Both the position numbers and the translations under genes were made by a program. This document shows positions 1 through 8,300 of a DNA stretch of 34,759 nt, one piece after another. The notes under the pieces were generated by a model. It was not told the origin of the DNA and ran no database searches. It saw only the letters and a list, made by a program, of their open reading frames with translations. This stretch comes from Deltaproteobacteria bacterium. Its GTDB lineage: Bacteria > Desulfobacterota > Syntrophia > Syntrophales > UBA2185. Position 1 is the stretch's first letter. Each line of letters opens with the position of its first letter. Location: NCBI GenBank assembly GCA_026388545.1, contig JAPLJS010000125.1:1-34759 (forward strand), in the 5' to 3' direction.

Positions 1-202
1 AGAAAGCAATATGCCCTATCACTCGGCCATCCATTTCTGCGACCAGCGATACCGTAAGAGCTTTGGCGGCACGTAGCGCCTCGATGATGAACTGCTCCGT
101 GTGGTTGCTGATCTCCAAGGTCTTGAACGCTGCGATAGTCACCTCAGTTATCGCACAAACATCGTCATGCGTCTCGTTCCTGATAACGATCTTTGGATTC
201 AT
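1..202 (-). CDS. GNAT-family N-acetyltransferase, N-terminal part (runs off window)
   Basis: An open frame on the minus strand begins at ATG 202 and is still open at base 1 (67 codons). It starts MNPKIVIRNETHDD and continues with an AITEVTIAAF segment and SLVAEMDGRVIGHIAF. This is the usual beta1-alpha1-beta2-beta3 opening of GNAT acetyltransferases, which transfer acetyl from acetyl-CoA to an amine; the acetyl-CoA-binding part lies outside the window and the substrate is unknown. A good ribosome site (AGAGGAA) sits just upstream, and the start lies about 25 bases after the GTTGGCC core of the neighbouring attC. It is therefore the next cassette of the array. Other starts are out of frame. 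Confidence 0.75.
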   Translation of the reverse strand, partial: MNPKIVIRNETHDDVCAITEVTIAAFKTLEISNHTEQFIIEALRAAKALTVSLVAEMDGRVIGHIAF

Positions 203-226
203 GGTCTCATATTCCTCTTTCTTGCA

Positions 227-472
227 GGCCAACGGCGGCGGATGAGCCGCGAGCATCGCAAGTCTGAGAAAGCGCGATAGCGGTCTCTCAGACTGAGAAG
301 CGGAGTCGGCTCCATTGCCATTGATAGGCGGAGCGTGAGCGTAGCCGGTCAATGGCAATGGCGAAGCATTCGCCGCCGATAGGCTGACCGTGAGTGGAGA
401 TCAAGGTCAGCTTATCACGAAGATCAGCCAGCGGCCGCTTTATGGCCGATTGGCTGGATTGTCTTGTTAGAT
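227..472 (-). other. Compound attC site (two folded units) of the HEPN-like cassette
   Basis: The right core GTTAGAT is at 466-472 and a left core ending CCAAC at 227-233. Between them are two units. The first (227-383) pairs GGCGGCGGATG (234-244) with CATTCGCCGCC (367-377, one mismatch), contains a perfect 13-bp inverted repeat (312-324 with 349-361), and ends in a degenerate core CGATAGG. The second (about 378-472) resembles the attC at 11232-11330. The GTTAGAT core equals the 5' core of the gene at 476-1810, as expected for one cassette. At about 245 bp it is far longer than a normal attC. Confidence 0.75.
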
Positions 473-475
473 GTC

Positions 476-1810
476 CTAAATCTTGTCATTAATATATGCC
501 TCTACCAGTTTTGAGCACACGTCTTTTAACACCATAAGACTCCTGTCTTCCCCAAATTCTATAGGCATATTTTTCTTTTTCATTTCCTTTATCATAGCAA
601 CTATGTTCTTATTTATTTTTCTATGGCCATCAAAGTAAGAGTAAATGCCACCATTATGAGCAGTGCAATCGCGCCAATCAATCCACATCTGTAGCAGATC
701 GTTAAATGAGAACCGTCGTTCACCTAGTTCAAGTTGGACGATCTTTTCAACGTCTTGAGGTAGATATAATTCTGTAATGAGATCCTTGATGGTCTTTAGG
801 TCCTTTTTCCCTCTCTTAACATTCGAAATCGATTCAATTATTGACCATAACCGGAAGTAAGAAATGTCTAAGTCGACTTCGGCGCAAGCGGAGCTAAACT
901 TGCTCATGATTTCTGTTTTGAACTTTGACGATTCAGAGTTGCAGTAGAGTAAGTTCCATATTTTCGGGTTCTCATTAGCCACTGAACCGCCAACCAGATT
1001 TCCACGGTAATAGCTATTTAAATTCATATAATAAACATCTTTAAGGCCATCCTTTTGCTTCAGGTATATTCCTCCTAACAGCTTCGGGTAGGCACCCCTG
1101 GTAATAGAAAGTATACCGAAAACTCGTTTAATGTAAGGAAGCAGTGGCAGGATAAGTTCTTTATCATCACGGTATATCCGCCTGAAACTGACACAAAAAA
1201 TAGGTGATAGACGATCCTTCTGCGTGAATATCCCATTCGCGATATCATCGAATGGTACATGCCTTAATCCTTGGTAAAGCATTGCTTCTTTAATACTTGA
1301 TGATAAGTCGATAACACCTGACAAAGACAACGGGTAAAGTTCGGCAGGTCCAATTCTGGCACAGCCAGTTAACAGGCAGTCTGAACAGACAAAATGTGCC
1401 TCAGCGTACCTCATATTCTTTAAATCATCCTTATTTCCAATTGAAACGCTCTTTTCCCAGTTCGTTTCTTCCTGTAGTACCAAATCCGCAGGAGCTTCAG
1501 TTATCCTCCCTTCATCAAGAAGCACGTCGTTCGCGGTGTAATCAAATGGGTTTGTGGCCGCTAGAAAATGACGAGAGCCTCTATCTTCAAGGAAAAGTAG
1601 TGTTAAAATGCGGTATATCCCGTTTGGGATGATAGGTGGAGACTCGAGATAAATATAAAGGAAGTCTTTCAGCTCAAAACAACCATTTTGCCATGAATGA
1701 ACAATCAGAGGCTCACCGCTTATCTTGTGAAATAGCACTTTGCAGTTGCCTTTTTTTATACCTACGGGCCAATTGTCAAATGCTTTGGGGAAATGGAATA
1801 GTTCAATCAT
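476..1810 (-). CDS. Cassette protein with C-terminal HEPN-like RxxxxH motif
   Basis: This is a 444-residue protein with no family I can name for its N-terminal 300 residues, which include a Cys pair (CSDCLLTGC). The C-terminal third has an acidic helix (RLWSIIESIS) and then RDCTAH at residues 380-385. That is the RxxxxH signature of HEPN ribonucleases, in the helix context (W..E, later R....H) seen in ApeA/Abi-type HEPN proteins. HEPN domains cleave RNA in toxin and anti-phage systems; that role here is inference. The ATG at 1810 lies 8 bases after the GTTAGAT core (1825-1819), so the leader is minimal. The gene ends just before the matching core at 466-472, so it fills one cassette exactly. 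Confidence 0.8.
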   Translation of the reverse strand: MIELFHFPKAFDNWPVGIKKGNCKVLFHKISGEPLIVHSWQNGCFELKDFLYIYLESPPIIPNGIYRILTLLFLEDRGSRHFLAATNPFDYTANDVLLDEGRITEAPADLVLQEETNWEKSVSIGNKDDLKNMRYAEAHFVCSDCLLTGCARIGPAELYPLSLSGVIDLSSSIKEAMLYQGLRHVPFDDIANGIFTQKDRLSPIFCVSFRRIYRDDKELILPLLPYIKRVFGILSITRGAYPKLLGGIYLKQKDGLKDVYYMNLNSYYRGNLVGGSVANENPKIWNLLYCNSESSKFKTEIMSKFSSACAEVDLDISYFRLWSIIESISNVKRGKKDLKTIKDLITELYLPQDVEKIVQLELGERRFSFNDLLQMWIDWRDCTAHNGGIYSYFDGHRKINKNIVAMIKEMKKKNMPIEFGEDRSLMVLKDVCSKLVEAYINDKI

Positions 1811-1818
1811 ATTTTCTC

Positions 1819-1905
1819 ATCTAACGCCGCGCATCACCGGCAGCAAAAAGCAGAGCAAGGAACGAGCGGCGCTTTTTGCTGTCCGAGTGCATGCGTTTGT
1901 TAGCT
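1819..1905 (-). other. attC site
   Basis: Left core ATCTAAC is at 1819-1825 and right core GTTAGCT at 1899-1905. The arms CAGCAAAAAGC (1841-1851) and GCTTTTTGCTG (1871-1881) form a perfect 11-bp hairpin, with further imperfect pairing outside. It is the attC of the cassette at 1900-2796, whose 5' core is also GTTAGCT. Confidence 0.9.
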
Positions 1906-2796
1906 GTTGCCACATTTGATCGATGACAAATCACCCTTACCAATAATGATATCAGCAACTGCAAAAAACTCCGTGACATACTCCCACCCTGCTGTAAGGG
2001 CATCAAGCCCTCTATGGAATGTGAACGCCGTTGCGGACTTGGCCTCTGGATTGTCCGGAATTCGTACTATCAAGCTCCAAAACAAGTTCATTTGCTTTTC
2101 AAACATACACCAGGAGGATGATCCAATATCTACGTTATGCTGAATACAGTGGCGAATAGCTTTTGCTGGCTCATAACAGAGTTTACTACTGCGGTGAATG
2201 CGCTCTTTAATTTCAGGTGGAAACGTGCATTTATTGATGGTCAACTCAAAGTTCCGCGGCGTACCTTTGCCTGATTCGTATTTTTCCCAAATTGGATATC
2301 TAATGTATTCGTAACCCCTAACCACGGCGGTTACAAGAGCTTCAAATTCATAAAATAGATCCTCAAAAACTGTCACAACCTTTTTGTCTTTTGTCCAAGG
2401 AGGATTCTCGCCGTTAGCCATTTTGCCTGGCCACCGTTTAACATGGTTGGTGCATTTTTCTACATATAAGCGCGCGAGCGCCGTGCAATGGTACAACATG
2501 GTTCCCATCACAAAGTGCAACGGCCGCGGCATATCCAGTTCGCTTCGGTAAATACTGAGTAGCCGCCCTTGCGTTGCTGGCAAAAGGAGCGACATTCTAG
2601 TGTTTCCACATGGTCCTTCCGCGAGTACGGGTCTCACCTGCATAGTGTTAAGAAGTGCATCAGGTACCGATGCCGCAATGGGAGTTTCGCTAGTAATATG
2701 AAGCCATTCTCCTGTCTCGCTCTTCTTTATACAAATTCCGCGTTCAAATGCAACCGTGTCGAATTGATCTAAGGAAAATGTATTTGTCATGACCAT
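1900..2796 (-). CDS. Cassette protein of unknown function
   Basis: The product is about 298 residues and I recognise no family. It looks soluble, with several Cys residues, a helical centre (VFEDLFYEFEALVTAVVRGYEYI) and an aromatic C-terminal region. The open frame reaches 2808, but that ATG is formed by the attC core itself (ATGTTAGCT). Translation more likely starts at ATG 2796 or 2790, only a few bases after the core, with no clear ribosome site. The TAA stop at 1902-1900 is provided by the cassette's own attC core. Both cores read GTTAGCT, which confirms a single-gene cassette. It lies between the HEPN-like and HExxH cassettes. Confidence 0.75.
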   Translation of the reverse strand: MVMTNTFSLDQFDTVAFERGICIKKSETGEWLHITSETPIAASVPDALLNTMQVRPVLAEGPCGNTRMSLLLPATQGRLLSIYRSELDMPRPLHFVMGTMLYHCTALARLYVEKCTNHVKRWPGKMANGENPPWTKDKKVVTVFEDLFYEFEALVTAVVRGYEYIRYPIWEKYESGKGTPRNFELTINKCTFPPEIKERIHRSSKLCYEPAKAIRHCIQHNVDIGSSSWCMFEKQMNLFWSLIVRIPDNPEAKSATAFTFHRGLDALTAGWEYVTEFFAVADIIIGKGDLSSIKCGNS

Positions 2797-2799
2797 AGC

Positions 2800-2934
2800 A
2801 GCTAACATAAAGCTAAAGGGAAACGTGGACCGAACCGACGCAGTTCAATCTATTACCCATATTTGGCAGGTGAAAAGATCAAGGTCACCCGGAAATCTTA
2901 ACGCCACGTTCTCCCTTTCAGCGACTGGTTAGAC
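2800..2934 (-). other. attC site with visible extrahelical base
   Basis: The cores are AGCTAAC (2800-2806) and GTTAGAC (2928-2934). The arm AAAGGGAAACGTGG (2815-2828) pairs with CCACGTTCTCCCTTT (2904-2918) except for one unpaired base, the bulged (extrahelical) base that gives attC sites strand selectivity. Its core GTTAGAC matches the 5' core of the cassette at 2929-3345. Confidence 0.9.
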
Positions 2935-3345
2935 CCGTTTCACGAATTCATCTGGCTTTAATCCAAAATATGCAGCTTTATCTATAATAGCCTGGTAAAA
3001 TCGATCACAGTGACCAGGTCCGACAAAGCTTTTTCTGATAATTCTGAGTTCTTTTACTTTACTGTTATCAACACATGAATCATCTAGTGTCGCTTGATAA
3101 GCATGCAACAATTCATGATACAATTCGAGCTGCGTGGATGACCAGTCTGCATTGTCGAAATTATCGTTTATATTATGGCTCATAACTCGCAATATTATCT
3201 TGTTTCTTTTTTCGTCATATACACTTGCCGTTTCAATGTCATCATCTTTTGGAAATTCAATTTCAAGGGTAGGGGCATTTTGGGGGAACCAATTTTTTGT
3301 TATTTTGTCAAATTCGTCTTTTATCAATTTTGTGATGTTGTTCAT
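2929..3345 (-). CDS. Cassette protein with HExxH metallopeptidase-like motif
   Basis: This is a small 138-residue protein. The sequence ELYHELLHAYQ carries HExxH at residues 77-81 in a predicted helix, followed by a basic, Gly/His-containing C-terminal part (VGPGHCDRFYQ). HExxH is the zinc-binding and catalytic motif of many metallopeptidases, including SprT-like and ImmA-like proteins. With only this motif visible, the family is uncertain and activity is inferred. The open frame extends to 3381, but the ATG at 3345 has a strong GGGGGA site and sits just inside the GTTAGAC core (3370-3364), so I chose it. The TAA stop is supplied by the attC core (2931-2929). Confidence 0.75.
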   Translation of the reverse strand: MNNITKLIKDEFDKITKNWFPQNAPTLEIEFPKDDDIETASVYDEKRNKIILRVMSHNINDNFDNADWSSTQLELYHELLHAYQATLDDSCVDNSKVKELRIIRKSFVGPGHCDRFYQAIIDKAAYFGLKPDEFVKRV

Positions 3346-3363
3346 TGTTGTTTCCCCCTTAGG

Positions 3364-3420
3364 GTCTAACGTGCTGATCACCGGCGGCTGTAAGCCGTCC
3401 GGTAGATTTGCGGGTTGGGT
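3364..3420 (-). other. Compact attC site (57 bp)
   Basis: The cores are GTCTAAC (3364-3370) and GTTGGGT (3414-3420), both perfect RYYYAAC/GTTRRRY matches. The stem ATCACCGG / CCGGTAGAT carries one bulged base, and an inner CGGCT...AGCCG hairpin caps it. It is among the shortest possible attC sites. Its GTTGGGT core equals the 5' core of the next cassette. Confidence 0.9.
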
Positions 3421-3443
3421 ATGGATTTAGCAAAATTATTCTC

Positions 3444-4385
3444 TCACCACATATTATGCCAAGCAGATTTTCCACCCATATCATTTTCGAAATAATCAGC
3501 TATATTTAAATAGTGATCTATACCATATTTGGCACCGCTTAATTCATGCGTCAAACCTACCCGTGAACAGACAGTGTGGATAAGATGAATCATTAGCCAA
3601 CCAAATCGCCTATTAGTATCCCAAAATGACATTTTATGACGAGGATCTGATTCATTCTTCTTTTTCCATTGCGAAATTACATCCTCCCCCTGATCGATCT
3701 TAAAATACCCATCATGTAAAAGGCCTACTGAACAACCGGCAACGATTACCCTTGGTAAAACAGCACATAGGAGATCATTGCCTACAGCGGGATTCTTTCT
3801 TAATTCGAACCACTTGTCTATGAAATTAGCTAAAGCCTTTTTTCGTAGTTTTGTATTAAAGCCGTATATGTAAGTTGCGGGGATGAATTCAAAACACACT
3901 TTTTGCAGAGCAACTTTAGGTGGTGCACCGTTCTTAATAAGATTCTTGGTTCTTGTTTCCAACGGGGATTGATCCTCAAGTCCAGGAGTCAACTGTATAA
4001 GAGACATTGAGTTTTCTAAAGCTTCATGAAGAGATTTGCCTGTGATAGTCGATTTTACTTCTATTGTGGCAATAACCCCTTCAAGCGGATAAATACCAAT
4101 ACCCGGTTCAATTTCAAAAACAGGGAACCTGCTATCGTAGATTATGATATCAATTTGTCGAGACTTTTTCCCTTTCGCATCAAATACCTTTCCGGAACCG
4201 AAGTGCACAACTGGTGGAAGGATAGTTTTGAGAACTCTCTTTATTATAAATTCACGAGCCGATCCTACCAAGACAGAGTGCTCAAATAAACCAACTTGAT
4301 CAGCTTCATGGGCCAAATTGATTTCACACTGGTCAAACCAGTTTTGAACAACATCAGATCCTCTTTCAAAACCTTTTTCTTTCAT
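3444..4385 (-). CDS. DUF6602-domain protein, PD-(D/E)XK nuclease-like
   Basis: The protein has 313 residues. Residues about 35-130 match the DUF6602 pattern: an EHS...GSAREFI opening, a HFGSGKVFDAKG segment, then QIDIIIYD (D79) and IEVKS (E109, K111). The D...ExK spacing on beta strands is the active-site arrangement of PD-(D/E)XK nucleases, so a nuclease fold is likely; DNA cleavage is inferred. Such proteins often occur in defence and mobile regions. The last 120 residues are unassigned. It starts at ATG 4385, about 35 bases inside core GTTGGGT (4426-4420), and its own attC at 3364-3420 carries the same core. It is a complete single-gene cassette. Confidence 0.85.
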   Translation of the reverse strand: MKEKGFERGSDVVQNWFDQCEINLAHEADQVGLFEHSVLVGSAREFIIKRVLKTILPPVVHFGSGKVFDAKGKKSRQIDIIIYDSRFPVFEIEPGIGIYPLEGVIATIEVKSTITGKSLHEALENSMSLIQLTPGLEDQSPLETRTKNLIKNGAPPKVALQKVCFEFIPATYIYGFNTKLRKKALANFIDKWFELRKNPAVGNDLLCAVLPRVIVAGCSVGLLHDGYFKIDQGEDVISQWKKKNESDPRHKMSFWDTNRRFGWLMIHLIHTVCSRVGLTHELSGAKYGIDHYLNIADYFENDMGGKSAWHNMW

Positions 4386-4419
4386 TTAAACAGCTCCAGC
4401 TTTTATAGTGCTTATCGCT

Positions 4420-4493
4420 ACCCAACGCCGTGCTCTCCTGCCGGGTGGCGCGGAGCGGCAGCCCGGTCAGGAGCAGCAGTGATTAGGTTACAT
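4420..4493 (-). other. attC site
   Basis: Left core ACCCAAC is at 4420-4426 and right core GTTACAT at 4487-4493. A GC-rich imperfect stem (GCTCTCCTGCCGGG with CCCGGTCAGGAGC) lies between. The GTTACAT core should recur at the 5' end of the AbiGi-like cassette, but no such core is present near 5240-5290, so that cassette has lost one boundary. Confidence 0.85.
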
Positions 4494-5231
4494 GTCCTTA
4501 CTCATATGCTCAAGAGACGTGATTCTTGTCATCAGTAATTTGATCTTCGCTGAAGAGTGGGAGTCCAGCTTACGTTCAATGAAGTCCACTAAACCCGGGA
4601 TGTCGGAATCTCTTGGGACGAAGATGTATCGAACGTCGTCCGGAGAGAACTCAAGTTTCCCGTGTATCTCCGCTTGAGCATTCCACTTCTGACGCGTAAG
4701 GGCATCATCGTACTGGTCCCTTTTGAGGTAAGGTTCAATTCCCCCATCTTGAGCAATGTATCGCCATTCGTTTTCAAGGTAGAATTCCTTCCGTTTGGGT
4801 TTGTCTTTCACCATCATCGTGCCGACGATTGGTTTCACGAAGGCAGCAATGTGCCGCATACTGTTGATGTAGTCGTCCTCACCGAGGTCTTTTCTCAGTT
4901 TAACAGCGCCACGGAAGGAAGTGCGGATGCTTTCTGTCAGTGGCGACGTTTCAGAAACGTACAGGATCGGGTTAAGACCTTTCTCCAACCCCTATTGACG
5001 AGACATGCCGATGCCATATTCGCCGTAGAATGCAACATGCTCGGCGATCCGTCCTATTGGTATGTCGCAGAATGAAACCAAAGGGAAGGCGATGAAGGAG
5101 TCAGGATCCCTGGTCCGCCACGACATGTCCTCACGGCAGTAATAGGGATAGAAGCAATTCAAGAGAATGCTTTTAAGGGTTTTCAGGCTCTTCGTAAAAT
5201 GGAATAGGGTTGTCGCTTTTGGTGCTGCCAT
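4488..5231 (-). pseudogene. AbiGi-like abortive-infection gene interrupted by one in-frame amber codon
   Basis: A reading frame of 247 codons is broken only by TAG at 4994-4992 (codon 80). The first part (TTLFHFTKSLKTLKSIL..., FIAFPLVSFCDIPI..., YGIGMSRQ) and the second (GLEKGLNPILYVSE...ENEWRYI...) are in the same frame and together read as one AbiGi-family protein, the antitoxin-like partner of lactococcal AbiG abortive infection. A Trp codon (TGG) is the likely ancestor of the stop. The start is ATG 5231 with GGGAGG ahead of it. The TAA stop comes from the attC core. It may be dead, read through, or re-initiated at TTG 4988; no AbiGii-like partner is seen beside it. Family assignment is from memory of the motif pattern. 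Confidence 0.75.
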
Positions 5232-5250
5232 CGTCTGCCTCCCACAAAAA

Positions 5251-5294
5251 GCTCACGAGGAACATAAGCAAGCTGGTGGAACGCCTCGTTAGGC
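5251..5294 (-). other. Degenerate attC-like site
   Basis: The right core GTTAGGC (5288-5294) is perfect, and CGAGG (5256-5260) pairs with CCTCG (5283-5287) around a 22-base loop. The left core has decayed to GCTCAC. It lies downstream of the large helicase gene and upstream of the AbiGi-like gene, where an attC is expected. Confidence 0.55.
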
Positions 5295-5396
5295 GGTCAC
5301 TATGATGTTTACGGCCAAAGAGGCCAACAATATTGTCTACTTATCCGCAAAGAAAAGTTTGCTGTCGCCAAGTTTCCCTATGCCAATTGGTGCCAA

Positions 5397-8300
5397 TCAG
5401 CTGAGATGCACCTGCATTCCATTTCGGCGAAGCGATCCCTTGGACACCAGTTCTTTGATCACATCGCGGATAATGTCCGCACTCTCGCCGCCGAGACGTT
5501 CAATGCCGAAAAGTCTTGCAATTGCCATCGGTAGATATTCCTCGACAACACCGAACTGATCCTCTACGAAATATAGCACTGCAAGCGATAGTTCACTTGG
5601 AGCAATGTACTCAATGGGACGCCTCACCTTTTCTGTCGGTAAACGGAATGATTTAATTTGCCCATCAGGTGAGTAATAAAAAGATGGCTTGGCATTGTGT
5701 ATAATTGCGTGATTTTTCTCAGCGGACCGAAGCGCTTGTTTGATATTCGACTGAACATTCGATCCGGCCTTTGCTACACAATGAATTTCTTTCAGGCGCT
5801 TTACCAGAAAATCGTGATGGATTGGCCCCTCGATATTCACAAGGTCAATGATGGTATTTGAGAGTTCATCGCAGCACGATTCCTTGAGAAGAGCATCGCG
5901 GCTCAGTGTCTGTGATGGATTGAAAAGTACATAGGGCACACCTGGTTTATGCAGCCGTGTATCCTCCCTCTCAGATTTGGCTTTGCCGGACCGCTGAGGA
6001 GGTACCATTGTGATTGGGTCGGGATCGGGGGGTGGCACGTACACCGGACGCTCCACAGGTGCTTGTTGCGCTTGCTCGATACTCCTCAGTATACCGGCAA
6101 CCGCTCGTTCTCGATCATGAAACCACTCTGTTGACCAAACACGATGGATACGCCAACCCATGCGCTGGAGAACCAACTGCCGGAGCAAATCACGGTCTCT
6201 GGCAGTCCGTGAACTATGGTAGGTAACGCCATCACACTCAACGCCGAGAATGTAGCGTCGCTCGTCGCGATGGTCACGCACAGCCAAGTCGATACGGTAG
6301 CTGCTTGCGCCGACCTGCATGTCCACCTTAAGGCCGCGATCGACCAGTGCGGCGCGCACCGCCTCCTCGAACTCATTCGTTTCGGCGATTGTTTTGACGG
6401 GAGTCTCCGACGGCAGCTCACCACTCCGTTCCATGAATTCCAAAAAACTCCGGAGGGATAGGGCACCTCGATTATTCGGATTGACTCCACTGAGATCTTG
6501 CGCCCGTAAGCTTGAAACCAGAATGCACATCCATTTGGCACGAGTGATGAGGACATTCAAACGGCGCCATCCGCCATCGGTGTTTATTGGCCCGAAATTC
6601 ATGCTGAGACCACCAGCATTATCCCGGCCATACCCGACACTGATGATTATGGTATCCCGTTCATCGCCTTGGACGTTCTCCAGCGATTTGACGAACACGC
6701 CCTCGTGGCGGCCCTTGTCAAAAAATGATGATAGGTTTGGCCGTTGGAGCAACGCCTCTTCAATCGCGTCCTCAATTGCCTCCTTTTGGCTTAAGTTGAG
6801 AGCCACGATCCCAAGTGAACGTTCCGGATAGCGTACGAAATGCTCCAATGCCAATCGAGCAACCGATCGAGATTCAATCCGGTTTGTACGGCTGCGGCCA
6901 CGATCGTAAACGCCATCCTTAATGTACTCGAAGCGAACGCCCTGTCCTGCCGCACTCGTATTAGCTGACGGAAATGTGATGAGCTTATTGTCGTAAAAAA
7001 AGTGGTTTGAAAACTTAATGAGTCGCTCATCATGACTTCGATAATGCCACCGGAGATACGATTCATGGAATACCGGTACAACTGCTATGCAATCATCAAG
7101 AAGGGACTCTAAGGGAATCTGCCCTTCAGTCTCATCGTCGTCGTCCTCTTCCTCAGGTATGAGTGATGCTTCGAAAAACGACGTCGGCGGCAGTTGATTG
7201 GGATCGCCAGCCACAACAACTTGCGCAGCCCTCAGAATGGCTGGAATGGCCTCAGCTGTTGGCATTTGGGATGCTTCATCGAAGACCACAAGATCAAAAT
7301 GGAACACGTCAGGTTTCAGGTAGGTTGATACTGAAATGGGGCTCATCAGAAGGCACGGTTTTAAGGTTTGCAGAACGTGTGGGATTTCCGCAAAAAGCTT
7401 TCGTAGTGGCTTAATCCTTTTCCGCTTCTGCAATTCGCGGCGAAGGATGCCGACTTCACTTGCGCTCTCAGGAATGTCCTCCGAGGCACGAACACGTGCA
7501 GAGTTGGAGGAAGCAGTCCTTTGCGCCTGGGCTATTGCAAGTCGTCGGACTCTTTCGTCTAAAATTCTATACTTGTTGATAAGATCGTGTCCTTTGGCCG
7601 CAGTAAATCCCGAAAGTGATTGGCTGTGCTCTATCACACCGCTAATCCATAGATTGAGGAAGCGGCGCTTGAAAATGTGTGGTGCATTACCCGCGCTAAC
7701 CGAGCAAAAACTTTCCAAAAAAGTGGATAAGCGGCACGTTGCGCAGCATTTCAGTGCCCGATCAAGCAGCACCCACTCGCGCATCTTCGGCGTAGATGAA
7801 AGAAGAGATATGCAACGATTGGCAACTTCAGGCAGAGAAGATCTACTCGCAAGTTCTCCCCGAACGAACCCTTGTGGCCAATCATCATTTAATCGTTTTA
7901 TTGACGCTGGCAGAGCATTATCTGCGGATGGAATCAATAGAAGAATTTCTTTAGCGGCTCTTCGAAGATCAGCACTCAGGGATAAAATGGGTACTGCATC
8001 TTTGCCCGCGGCAGTGAATGCCTGTTTACATAGCCCTGCAACCGTGAAAGAAAGAGAGAAGTCTTTGAAAATGATCGGGCTCGATGCCACGGATGTTTCA
8101 AGGTATGAATCGATCCTCACTCGCTGTTCATCGAACCAACTATCTATCTCAGAGGCGCGGCGACACTTCTCGTAAAGAGATTTAATCCATTCTCGTTTGA
8201 ATTGGACGCCTGTGCAGAGAGACGATTTTGCCTGTTTTCGCCATTTCCAATAGGCCGGTTTGAAAAACGCGTGCCATGTCCCATAGCGATTGTAAATTGG

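Noticed and set aside
227-472. CRISPR-like repeats in the repeat-rich regions
   Set aside because: Repeats are inverted and irregular with no constant repeat-spacer spacing; they are attC folds.
4488-5231. Two separate small genes in the AbiGi-like region
   Set aside because: Both parts are in the same frame and form one family sequence; only a stop codon separates them, so a frameshift or two genes is unnecessary.
7336-8175. Plus-strand frame of 279 codons inside the helicase gene
   Set aside because: Antisense to a conserved multi-domain protein; its Arg/Ser/Leu-rich composition is typical of a shadow frame.
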